Origin: an uncultured Kiritimatiellota bacterium
Lineage (GTDB): Bacteria > Verrucomicrobiota > Kiritimatiellia > RFP12 > UBA1067
Reading direction: 5' to 3'
NCBI GenBank assembly: GCA_934675625.1
Contig: CAKURH010000061.1
Location: 1-22,636 of the forward strand
Length of the DNA: 22,636 nucleotides
This document shows, piece after piece, positions 15,520-22,172 of this stretch. A model generated the notes under the pieces. It saw only the letters and a list, made by a program, of their open reading frames with translations, did not search any database and was not told the origin of the DNA. Made by a program: the position numbers and the translations under genes. Numbering within the stretch: the first letter of the stretch is position 1; each line of letters opens with the position of its first letter.

Positions 15520-16583
15520 TTCTGTAAGCGCTTGTGCAGTTTGTCTTCATCCACAAACCTGTTGAGAATGGGAATCTGACTTGTCGTCAGCCTGCAGCCG
15601 ATCTTTAGCGCCTTCAGCACGCCAAGACGCGGAAGCTTGTAGGCGCCAATGATTTCGTGGTTCTCTGAGAGGAACGAAGAAATGCTTCTAAAGTACTGAT
15701 CCCAAGACACCGAAAGCGAGTTTCCGTGCAGGATTTCATCTCTTACGGCAAGAAGCGCCAAGTTCAATTCCTGATTTGCCGCATTCACAAAAAACGGTTT
15801 GTCCCTGCCAAGATAAGCATGGTAATCGATACAGCTTTGCGCTTGAATAAGATGCCTTTCCGATTGGGACAATCGACACCAAATGCCCGACGGAGATATT
15901 CGATAAACGCCAGACGGCCTATGAACACAATGAGCCTTTCCTTTGGACAAGTGCATCACAAAGCGCCCTGCATCTCCTTCAAAAGAACGTTCATGAATCG
16001 TGCCAACTGCATCTGCGACGATTTTGGGGATTCCCTGTCCATAGATGACATTACGGAACACGGCCCCCGTTGTCTGCGGGATCAGAACTCGCCCTCCGAT
16101 GTAATCGGCAAAGTCAAAGTCCGTCTTTTTCGAGTTCGGAAGGAACAGGTGCGTACGCCCGTCATCTTCCAAGCAGACGACATCCCTGAAGTAGACAGCG
16201 TAATCCGCATGTACCCGCAGGAAATCGACAGCATCCTGAAGGTAATGCTCGTCTGTCCAGAAGTCATCGGCATCAAGGAGTGTGAAGTACTTCGTATGGA
16301 GACGCGCTTTGGCGCGAAGGACATTGGCGAGGTAACGACCGTTCGTCTCGTTGAGTAAGGTTTCTATCCTTTCCGGATAACGCGACGCATACTCGGCTAT
16401 GATGGCACGGCTGTCATCTTGCGTCGAACAGTCATCGGTAATCAGCAACGTGAATGGGAAGCCCGTCTTCTGCATGAGGACGGACTCAATCGCCTGACGA
16501 ATGTACTTCGCCTGATTATAGCACGACATGATGACTGTCAGGAGTGGCGCACCCACGTGATTGTTCTCCAGAAGCGACTGCAA
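15510..16583 (-). CDS. Family 2 glycosyltransferase (TTG start)
   Basis: This protein is 357 aa. LLTVIMSCYNQAKYIRQAIESVL and LLITDDCSTQD (D50-D51) form the nucleotide-binding part, and LLDADDFWTDEHYL (D104-D107) is the DxD site. The start is TTG at 16583 with GGAAGGTGA a few nt upstream; a later GTG (codon 10) is less likely because the ribosome site would be far away. It begins 12 nt after the aminotransferase gene and overlaps fdtA by 10 bp. Acceptor and donor are unknown; the local dTDP sugar is one candidate donor. Confidence 0.88.
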   Translation of the reverse strand: MQSLLENNHVGAPLLTVIMSCYNQAKYIRQAIESVLMQKTGFPFTLLITDDCSTQDDSRAIIAEYASRYPERIETLLNETNGRYLANVLRAKARLHTKYFTLLDADDFWTDEHYLQDAVDFLRVHADYAVYFRDVVCLEDDGRTHLFLPNSKKTDFDFADYIGGRVLIPQTTGAVFRNVIYGQGIPKIVADAVGTIHERSFEGDAGRFVMHLSKGKAHCVHRPSGVYRISPSGIWCRLSQSERHLIQAQSCIDYHAYLGRDKPFFVNAANQELNLALLAVRDEILHGNSLSVSWDQYFRSISSFLSENHEIIGAYKLPRLGVLKALKIGCRLTTSQIPILNRFVDEDKLHKRLQKWI

Positions 16584-16595
16584 CAGCTCACCTTC

Positions 16596-17720
16596 CTATT
16601 CGCATGCAAACGCATTCACGGCCGCGACAACCGCCGAAACCTCGTCGTCCGTCATCACGGGCGAAATCGGGAGCGAGAGCTCCGTCGCGTGAATTTCCTC
16701 CGTGACGGGCAATGCGAGCGTGTGCCACTCCGTGTAGGCGGGCTGGCGGTGCGGCGGAATCGGATAGTGGATGACCGTCTGGATGCCGCGTTCCGAGAGA
16801 TGCCGCTGCAAGTCGTCGCGGCGGTCGTAGAAGACGGTGAAGACGTGAAAGACGTGCGGAAGGAGTCCGCTCCGCAAGGCATCTGCGCCCGACGGGTTCG
16901 GGTTGTCCGGCAGACGAATCGCGTGATTCGAGATCTCAGCGCAGTAGCGTGCGGCAATCTCGGCTCGGCGACGGTTGTCCGCATCAAGGTGCGGCAGTTT
17001 CACGCGCAGCCACGCCGCCTGAATCTCGTCGAGGCGGGAATTCGTGCCGCGATACGGAAAGTGATACTTCACGTCGCTCCCGTAGTTGCGCAGCGCGCGG
17101 ATCTTCGCCGCCAAGGCCGCGTCATTCGTCGTCACCGCGCCACCGTCACCAAGGCAACCGAGATTCTTGCCCGGATAGAACGAAAAGCCTCCGGCATCGC
17201 CCAGGTTGCCGACGCGCCGCCCGCCGAACGCGGCCCCGTGCGCCTGTGCGCAATCCTCGATGACCTTCAGCCCGTGGCGCTGCGCCACGTCCCAGACCCT
17301 CGTCATGTCCATTGCGCGACCGTAGAGGTGCACGACCATGATCGCCTTCGTCCGCGCGGTGACCTTCTCTTCGATCTTCGCGGGGTCGATCAGGCATGTC
17401 ACCGGGTCGGGCTCGACGAGGACAGGCCTCGCGCCATTTGCGCTGACGGCAATGAGCGAGGCGATGTACGTGTTCGCGGGCGCAATCACCTCATCGCCCG
17501 GGCCGATTCCCATCGCCTGCACGATGAGTTTCAGCGCATCCAGCCCGTTCGCGCAGCCGACCGCGTGCCGGACGCCGCAAAAGGCCGCGAACGCCCGCTC
17601 GAATGCCGCGCACTCGTCGCCGAGCAGATACCAGCCTGAGTCGAGAACCCGTCTCGACGCCGCGTCCAGCTCGGCGCGGAAGCGTTCGTTCACCTTCTTC
17701 AGATCGAGAAACTTAACCAT
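16596..17720 (-). CDS. fdtB: DegT/DnrJ/EryC1 aminotransferase, FdtB/QdtB-like
   Basis: This PLP enzyme of 374 aa would put an amino group on C3 of the dTDP-3-keto-6-deoxyhexose made by FdtA, using glutamate as donor. MVKFLDLKKVNERF, GVRHAVGCANGLDALKL, GDEVIAPANTYIASLIAV, VIEDCAQAHGA (Asp156) and FSFYPGKNLGCLGDGGAV (Lys185, the PLP lysine) are all in place. The chosen ATG at 17720 starts the conserved N-terminus; the frame extends upstream to 18263 but that part is Arg-rich and lies over the neighbouring GT2 gene. Base composition is closer to the core genes than that of the distal operon genes. It sits 26 nt after the GT2 gene. Confidence 0.92.
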   Translation of the reverse strand: MVKFLDLKKVNERFRAELDAASRRVLDSGWYLLGDECAAFERAFAAFCGVRHAVGCANGLDALKLIVQAMGIGPGDEVIAPANTYIASLIAVSANGARPVLVEPDPVTCLIDPAKIEEKVTARTKAIMVVHLYGRAMDMTRVWDVAQRHGLKVIEDCAQAHGAAFGGRRVGNLGDAGGFSFYPGKNLGCLGDGGAVTTNDAALAAKIRALRNYGSDVKYHFPYRGTNSRLDEIQAAWLRVKLPHLDADNRRRAEIAARYCAEISNHAIRLPDNPNPSGADALRSGLLPHVFHVFTVFYDRRDDLQRHLSERGIQTVIHYPIPPHRQPAYTEWHTLALPVTEEIHATELSLPISPVMTDDEVSAVVAAVNAFACE

Positions 17721-17746
17721 ACGACGTCCGGGGATGGTGGGGGCGG

Positions 17747-18601
17747 TCAGAGGCGGCGCTTCCGCCGGACGACGACCAGCGGAATGAACCCGAAAACGAA
17801 GACCTTCGTCAGGCTGGGCGTGCGCACGACCTTGAGGAGCCCCGGGACGCCGAACAGCCTGACGCGGCTCACGAGCGGCGCGCGGACGAGGAACTCGTCG
17901 TGGAGATCCGGCAGGTTGCGCGCGGCCCAAAGGCGGGCGAGGTCGGCCGCGACGGACATCTTCGCCGACTGCGCCGCGGACGTGTTGCCCCCGTGCCAGC
18001 GGTAGTCCAGCAGGACCTCCGGGATGTTGTGGAAGCGCACGTGGGGGACGAGCTTCAGGAAGAGGGCGTAGTCCTCCGCCGGCGAGAACGCCTCCTCGTA
18101 GCGGACGCCCGCCGCCTTCAGGGCGGACGCGCGGATCATCGCGGCGGTATGCGAGACGCAGCACCCGCCCATGAGGCCGAGGCGGATCTCCCCGTCGTCC
18201 GCCGCGCGGCGCATGACCTCGCCCGACGGGATCACGCGCGTCCAGCTCGACACGACTCCGCATTCTGGGTGGGCGTCGAGGTAGGCGACCTCCCTCTCGA
18301 GGCGCGTCGGGCGCGAGATGTCGTCGTGGTCGAAGACCGCGAGGTACTCGCCCCGCGCCATGTCGACGAGGCGGTTGCGGGAGGGCGTGATGCCGAGGTT
18401 GCGGTCGTTGCGCGCGTAGCGGATGCGCGCGTCGCCGAACTCGCGGACGACCGACTCGCGCGGATCGTCCGGGCAGTCGTCAAGGATGACGAGCTCGAAG
18501 TCGGCGTACGTCTGCGCCAGGACAGAGCGAATCGCCTCGCGCAGGAACGCGGGGTTCGTCCTGTAGACGGGGACGAGAACAGAGACTTTCGGCGGCTTCA
18601 T
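17747..18601 (-). CDS. Family 2 glycosyltransferase, first gene of the glycan operon
   Basis: This protein is 284 aa. PKVSVLVPVYRTNPAFLREAIRSVL, ELVILDDCPDD (D41-D42) and YLAVFDHDDISRP (91-94) are the GT2 landmarks; SHTAAMIRASAL and EDYALFLKLV fit the acceptor-side region. The C-terminus is hydrophobic and then basic (KVFVFGFIPLVVVRRKRRL), which may hold it at the membrane. ATG 18601 has AGGAAACAGGA upstream; a 40-codon longer frame has no homology-like content. No clear -10 box was found on this strand in the 330-bp gap before it, so the operon promoter remains unplaced. Confidence 0.9.
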   Translation of the reverse strand: MKPPKVSVLVPVYRTNPAFLREAIRSVLAQTYADFELVILDDCPDDPRESVVREFGDARIRYARNDRNLGITPSRNRLVDMARGEYLAVFDHDDISRPTRLEREVAYLDAHPECGVVSSWTRVIPSGEVMRRAADDGEIRLGLMGGCCVSHTAAMIRASALKAAGVRYEEAFSPAEDYALFLKLVPHVRFHNIPEVLLDYRWHGGNTSAAQSAKMSVAADLARLWAARNLPDLHDEFLVRAPLVSRVRLFGVPGLLKVVRTPSLTKVFVFGFIPLVVVRRKRRL

Positions 18602-18870
18602 GACGCAATCCTGTTTCCTGTTTTCCGTCCGGGCCCATGCGCGCAGACCCCAAGGCGACGGCGACGCAAGAGCCCTTGCCTCGGACACCGCGTCCGAAGA
18701 TTGCGCCGCATCTCTAGGCAATCCGCGCCCCGTTCCAATTTCCTTCTAATTTCCGGTTTTGAGAATAGGCTGCGGAACTTTCTCAAACCCCTTGAAATCG
18801 GGCTTCTGGACGCGGCGAATCACGTCTAATTGACTTCTAATAGATTTTGGAACTTACGAGAAGTCCCGTT

Positions 18871-18884
18871 ACGGAAAGTTCCGT
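18871..18884. promoter_or_regulatory. Palindrome, candidate operator
   Basis: ACGGAA-AG-TTCCGT is a perfect 6-bp inverted repeat ending 8 bp before the -35 box of the ATPase gene. Related half-sites lie upstream. The position suits a regulator-binding site; the regulator is unknown. Confidence 0.4.
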
Positions 18885-18892
18885 ATCCGCTA

Positions 18893-18922
18893 TTGACCGA
18901 ATGACGTAAATTTTGGTAACAT
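18893..18922 (+). promoter_or_regulatory. Promoter of the ATPase gene, leaderless arrangement
   Basis: TTGACC (18893-18898), an 18-bp spacer and TAACAT (18917-18922) preceded by TGG. The -10 ends 7 nt before the ATG at 18930, so the transcript would begin at about the start codon. The same TTGACC-18 bp layout recurs at 22137-22166. Confidence 0.6.
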
Positions 18923-18929
18923 ATCGTCC

Positions 18930-20099
18930 ATGAAATCGCTCAATCCGTTCAAGTTCGGCAAGGAAGTCGGGGGCTATCAGTTCTACGACCGACAAGAAGA
19001 CGCCCGCTTTCTGCGTCGAAAGATGGTCGATGGGTCGTCGAATGTCGTGCTGTTCGCGCCGCGCCGATACGGGAAGACCTCGTTGGTTCAGAAGGTTCTG
19101 CGCGAATTGGCGTTGTCCGACGGCATCCGAAGCCTCTGCTTTGACCTGACGAAGACACCGACCGTCAAGATGTTCTGCCAAGACTACGCAAATGCCGTCT
19201 TGGCCGCGCTGAAGGGGCATGGCGACCTCTCCCAGGCGTTCATGCGCTATCTGGCGGTTTGGAATCCGACAATGACGATCGATCTCGCGGGCGTGGTCAA
19301 GTTCACGTTTCATGCGGACGCCCGTTTGGACCTGATGACGGAATCGATTACCGACGTTCTCGACCTGCCCGAACGGGTGGCCCATGATCTCGGCGACATC
19401 CCGTTTGTCGTCGCGTTTGACGAGTTCCAGGAAATCGCCGAGATCTCGAGGGAATTTCCGCTGGAGAAAATCTTTCGGAGCTGCATCCAACGCCACAGGA
19501 ACGTGCGCTACGTCTTTCTGGGCTCGAAGACGCACCTGATGAAACGCATGTTTGGCGATGCCGCGCGCCCGTTCTACAACTCGGCCTGTCCGATGCCCCT
19601 GGAGAAGCCGCCGGAAGCGGAAAGCCTTGAATTTCTCCTTTCGCGGTTTCGCGACGCGGGGCTTGAACTCGCGGATGCGGAGGCCCGCACGATTCTTTCG
19701 GATTCGCAGAATGTCCCCTATCACCTTCAGGAACTGGCATCCGGCGTGTTCGAGCAAGTCACGCAGGGCGGGCGCACGTCCGTCACGGCGGCGGACGTCC
19801 AGTGCGCCATCGACGAGATCGTCGCGCGCAACGCGGAACTGTACGACGTGCGCATCGGCACTTTCTCCGACACCAAATATGCGTTGGCCTGCGCGTTGGC
19901 GTCCGAGCCGACGGCTGTCTTCGACGAGGGCTACCGTCGGCGGCATTCCCTGCCCGTTTCCTCAACGATTCATGCCGCCTTGCGAGAGCTTGTCGAGACT
20001 GGCATCGTCGATGAGGGTCGCGCGCGAAAGCTCTACCGACTGGCCGATCCGTTTCTCGGACGCTACCTCCTTCAGCCGTCGGCGAAGGTGTTCGTCTGA
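18930..20099 (+). CDS. Solitary AAA/STAND-like ATPase (archaeal-type ATPase family)
   Basis: This protein is 389 aa. Walker A is APRRYGKTS (43-51) and Walker B is VVAFDEFQE (D164, E165). FLGSKTHLMKRMF follows where a sensor-type motif is expected. The C-terminal third (VRIGTFSDTKYALACALAS to LYRLADPFLGRYLL) looks like a winged-helix module ending in the RLxDPFLxRYL motif typical of the PF01637 ATPase group. No ribosome site precedes the ATG; the promoter position indicates a leaderless mRNA. It is the only long plus-strand gene in the middle of the window and converges with hicA. The role is unknown; such ATPases are common in accessory regions and might be defence or signalling NTPases. Confidence 0.9.
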   Translation: MKSLNPFKFGKEVGGYQFYDRQEDARFLRRKMVDGSSNVVLFAPRRYGKTSLVQKVLRELALSDGIRSLCFDLTKTPTVKMFCQDYANAVLAALKGHGDLSQAFMRYLAVWNPTMTIDLAGVVKFTFHADARLDLMTESITDVLDLPERVAHDLGDIPFVVAFDEFQEIAEISREFPLEKIFRSCIQRHRNVRYVFLGSKTHLMKRMFGDAARPFYNSACPMPLEKPPEAESLEFLLSRFRDAGLELADAEARTILSDSQNVPYHLQELASGVFEQVTQGGRTSVTAADVQCAIDEIVARNAELYDVRIGTFSDTKYALACALASEPTAVFDEGYRRRHSLPVSSTIHAALRELVETGIVDEGRARKLYRLADPFLGRYLLQPSAKVFV

Positions 20100-20101
20100 C
20101 G

Positions 20102-20126
20102 CGCGAGGTCGAGCCGAAGCCTCGCG
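20102..20126. terminator. Hairpin between convergent genes
   Basis: CGCGAGG and CCTCGCG make a 7-bp stem with an 11-nt loop, 2 bp after the ATPase stop codon and 20 bp before the hicA stop. There is no T-run, so terminator function is only likely from position. Confidence 0.4.
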
Positions 20127-20146
20127 GGCGATGAGGGAAGACAGAT

Positions 20147-20356
20147 TCAGAACTCAGATTCGGGAATGCCGGACTGGCGGGCGATGTTCTTAACCGTGCC
20201 AATCTTGATAAGCGTATTGCGCCCGTGGTAGGGAACAGTCACAATCATGACGACACCGGGCTTGTGAAAGTGCCGATGCGAACCGACGGCACGGATGAAC
20301 TCAAATCCGTGAGACTTGAGAGCCTTTGCGACCTGCGCGTATGTCTTCGGCTTCAT
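20147..20356 (-). CDS. hicA: HicA-type mRNA interferase toxin
   Basis: This protein is 69 aa. KTYAQVAKALKSHGFEFIRAVGSHRHFHKPG is the HicA double-stranded-RNA-binding-like fold with the catalytic-type His27 in GSHRHF. TVPYHGRNTLIKIGTVKNIARQSGI completes the family pattern. HicA cleaves mRNA when not held by HicB. The ATG at 20356 overlaps the hicB stop (ATGA); an upstream extension to 20428 runs through hicB and is rejected. The toxin looks intact. Confidence 0.93.
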   Translation of the reverse strand: MKPKTYAQVAKALKSHGFEFIRAVGSHRHFHKPGVVMIVTVPYHGRNTLIKIGTVKNIARQSGIPESEF

Positions 20357-20580
20357 GCGTAGACAGATACAAGACGGTCGCTCTTCTTCATTGGTTTTCT
20401 GCCGCGCATAGCCAGTTCCCACGCGCATTGAAACCAGCCGTTGACGGCATCGGCAATCATGTCGCGAACTTCGTCAAGCGTCTCACCCTGCGTAACGCAG
20501 CCCGGCAGAGCCGGAACTTCAGCCCAGTACCCTGTTTCGGGCGGTTCGCACTTGTGGATGATTGCCTTTATGTCCTTCAT
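20353..20580 (-). CDS. hicB: HicB-type antitoxin
   Basis: This protein is 75 aa. GYWAEVPALPGCVTQGETLDEVRDMIADAVNGWF is the typical HicB RNase H-like fold. It is short and lacks an obvious C-terminal DNA-binding domain, so autoregulation may be weak or need HicA. The gene order hicB-hicA is the reverse of the commoner hicA-hicB. I chose ATG 20580 because the -10 box ends 7 nt upstream; an ATG at 20589 overlaps that box. No ribosome site is seen. Confidence 0.9.
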   Translation of the reverse strand: MKDIKAIIHKCEPPETGYWAEVPALPGCVTQGETLDEVRDMIADAVNGWFQCAWELAMRGRKPMKKSDRLVSVYA

Positions 20581-20587
20581 GCCGCAC

Positions 20588-20596
20588 ATTATACCA
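20588..20596 (-). promoter_or_regulatory. Extended -10 promoter, leaderless start for hicBA
   Basis: On the minus strand TGGTATAAT ends 7 nt before the hicB ATG. The 17 bases 20593-20577 equal those at 11707-11691 before the ATPase/nuclease gene. No good -35 is visible. Confidence 0.6.
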
Positions 20597-20622
20597 TATT
20601 TATTTGACCTGATTGGCGTTAT

Positions 20623-20668
20623 TCGGCTTCGTGACCGTGGCGCGAACGGGTTTAATTGTCGAAGCCGA
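20623..20668. repeat. Inverted repeat beside the integrase 3' end
   Basis: TCGGCTTCG (20623-20631) and CGAAGCCGA (20660-20668) are perfect 9-bp arms with a 28-nt centre, lying 21 bp beyond the integrase stop. It could be a terminator of the integrase gene or a recombinase-binding or attachment site. Confidence 0.45.
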
Positions 20669-20689
20669 TTGCCCGCTCCGTCCGAAGGG

Positions 20690-21805
20690 CTACACGGGCG
20701 GGATGGCGCGCGTCACGGCCTCGGCGAGTGCGGCGTCTGACGGCTGGGTGTAGCGCGCGTGCATGCCGCCGCCCGCGTGGCCCGTGATCGCGTCAGTGAC
20801 GTGCGGCGGCACGCCAGCCTCGTCCATGAGCGAAATGAACGTCGCCCGCAGTGAATGGAAGCTTGCGCGTCCGCTGCCGCGCTTGTGGATGCCGCAGGCC
20901 CGGAACGCGCGGCAGATCGCCTTGGTCGGACAGTGCCGCGCCCGCGCGGAGAACAGGAACGGCGAATCGTCGTCCGCCGCCGCGAGCAGCCGCCGGATGC
21001 ACGCCTGTGCGCAGCCGATCAGCGGGATGCGGAGGAGCCGCCGCTTGCTGTGGCGCGTCTTGTTGGGCAGGAGCGTCAGGAAGCGTCCGTCGGGCGTCAC
21101 CTCGTCCCGTTCCAGCTCGGCGACGTCGGAGAGCCGGAGCCCCGTGCAGTAGCCCAAAAGAACCATGTCGGCATACGCCTGTGCCAACGGATCGTTGCGC
21201 CGGACGAGGAAGTGGCGGATCACGCGGCGCACCTCGTCCGTTTCGAGACGGCGGTAGAACTCGTGTTCAAGGCTTTCGCCAAACGTCCGCGCGCCGCCGG
21301 GGCCGAGCGACCAGATCGTCTCGTCCCATTTCAGGACGCGCCAGACGCGGCGGTAGAACATGATGAGGCGCGGCGTAGAGACGTAGCGCGTGCACAAGTC
21401 GGACACGATGCGCCGCGCGTCCTCCGCCGTGAGGGAAACTGGCGCGCGGTGTGGCGGCGCGGCCTCGGCGAGAATTTCCAGCCAGCGGCGGGAGCTCGCC
21501 TCGCTTGTGGCGGAGATGGGCGCGGACGCACGCTGGCGGAAAGCCGTCCAGAGCTTCCGCCACGGGACGGGGACGCGCGCCTTCCGCGCATCGAGGCGTT
21601 GGCGCGCCGCATCGCCGAGGCGGACGAGCTGCGCGAGCCAGTCCGTCTCGTCTGTTGCGTCCTGTGGCGCGACCTGTGCGGCACGACGGCGCGCGACACG
21701 CAGGTTGCTCGTCTTCAGGGAAATCCATTTCTGTCGTCCGTGCGTCGTCAGCACGAGGTAGTAGCGACGCCCTTTTCGCTGCAATGAGCCAGTAAACGTG
21801 TTCAT
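20690..21805 (-). CDS. Tyrosine recombinase / phage-type integrase
   Basis: This protein is 371 aa. The catalytic set is complete: Arg224 (TGLRLSDV), His317 and Arg320 (FHSLRATF), His343 (TGHAGG) and the nucleophile Tyr352 (ARYTQP), with a candidate Lys in the NKTRHSK strand. The N-terminal region (GSLQRKGRRYYLVLTTHGRQKWISLKT) is like arm-binding domains of integrases, followed by a SAM-like core-binding domain. It should cut and rejoin DNA at an att site that I cannot define here. ATG 21805 lies 8 nt after a TATACT box with no ribosome site, so it too looks leaderless. It is in line with hicBA, which may be its passenger. Confidence 0.93.
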   Translation of the reverse strand: MNTFTGSLQRKGRRYYLVLTTHGRQKWISLKTSNLRVARRRAAQVAPQDATDETDWLAQLVRLGDAARQRLDARKARVPVPWRKLWTAFRQRASAPISATSEASSRRWLEILAEAAPPHRAPVSLTAEDARRIVSDLCTRYVSTPRLIMFYRRVWRVLKWDETIWSLGPGGARTFGESLEHEFYRRLETDEVRRVIRHFLVRRNDPLAQAYADMVLLGYCTGLRLSDVAELERDEVTPDGRFLTLLPNKTRHSKRRLLRIPLIGCAQACIRRLLAAADDDSPFLFSARARHCPTKAICRAFRACGIHKRGSGRASFHSLRATFISLMDEAGVPPHVTDAITGHAGGGMHARYTQPSDAALAEAVTRAIPPV

Positions 21806-21813
21806 GGCGCAAT

Positions 21814-21819
21814 AGTATA
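21814..21819 (-). promoter_or_regulatory. -10 box of the integrase gene
   Basis: TATACT on the minus strand ends 8 nt before the ATG, leaving no room for a ribosome site. No -35 was recognised at 16-19 bp. Confidence 0.5.
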
Positions 21820-21917
21820 CGGTAGGGCGTCCGCCTGTGTTGCCCGTGTTTTGCCGAAGACGTGAACGAAAGACGATGAAGATGTCGGGCTGTGCGAACG
21901 CTGGGCATTCTATTCTC

Positions 21918-22073
21918 TGTGCCCCCTCTGTGCCAGCGGCGGAGCCGCGCCTTGCGGCAAAGGAACGAAGTGAAGCGGCGGTTGAAGCGCCCTCCAGGGG
22001 GATTTGATCGCTGCTTCGTTTTCAAGCCTTAGCCGCAAGGAGGGCGCAAAGCGGGCGCAGGGGGAGGGCATCA
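21918..22073. repeat. Large imperfect palindromic repeat element
   Basis: No gene is seen between the integrase and 22136. The stretch folds on itself: CCTTGCGGCAAAGG (21950-21963) matches the complement of CCTTAGCCGCAAGG (22027-22040) with one mismatch, and AACGAAG (21964-21970) pairs with CTTCGTT (22014-22020). GCGCCCTCC (21987-21995) can alternatively pair with GGAGGGCGC (22039-22047). The outer part CTGTGCCCCCTCTG (21917-21930) is partly complementary to the GCAGGGGGAGGGCATCAG region (22057-22074). Units such as GCAAAG and CCCCCTCTG recur near 962-1008. It resembles a MITE/REP-like dispersed repeat. Confidence 0.55.
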
Positions 22074-22106
22074 GTCGAAAAATGCAGAGGGCATCAGCCG
22101 AAAATG
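22064..22106 (+). repeat. Imperfect direct repeat pair
   Basis: GAGGGCATCAG followed by T or C, CGAAAA and ATG occurs at 22064-22084 and again at 22087-22106, with one substitution and one base deleted. The pair starts 23 bp apart and ends about 30 bp before the -35 box at 22137, so it could be an activator or repressor site, or the edge of the adjacent repeat. Confidence 0.6.
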
Positions 22107-22136
22107 ACGGCAACTGAAAAACTTTTCGGCACCCCC

Positions 22137-22166
22137 TTGACCAATCGACGTCCGATTTAGTATAAT
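22137..22166 (+). promoter_or_regulatory. Strong promoter for the exported-protein gene
   Basis: TTGACC (22137-22142), 18-bp spacer, TATAAT (22161-22166). This is the best sigma70-like promoter in the window. The start codon is 300 nt downstream, so it should make a long leader. Confidence 0.7.
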
Positions 22167-22172
22167 TCACGC

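Larger units (their letters stand above)
18602..18929. other. Divergent intergenic region with GGAACTT half-sites
   Basis: No gene is seen here. It separates the glycan operon (minus) from the ATPase gene (plus). GGAACTT occurs at 18774-18780 and 18849-18855 and in inverse orientation (AAGTTCC) at 18876-18882, the last inside a perfect palindrome. The right half is AT-richer (repeated TTCTAAT). The plus-strand promoter is at 18893-18922. Confidence 0.5.

Noticed and set aside
18837..19946. Minus-strand frame of 369 codons opposite the ATPase
   Set aside because: The plus strand has Walker A and B motifs and a promoter; the minus frame has neither.
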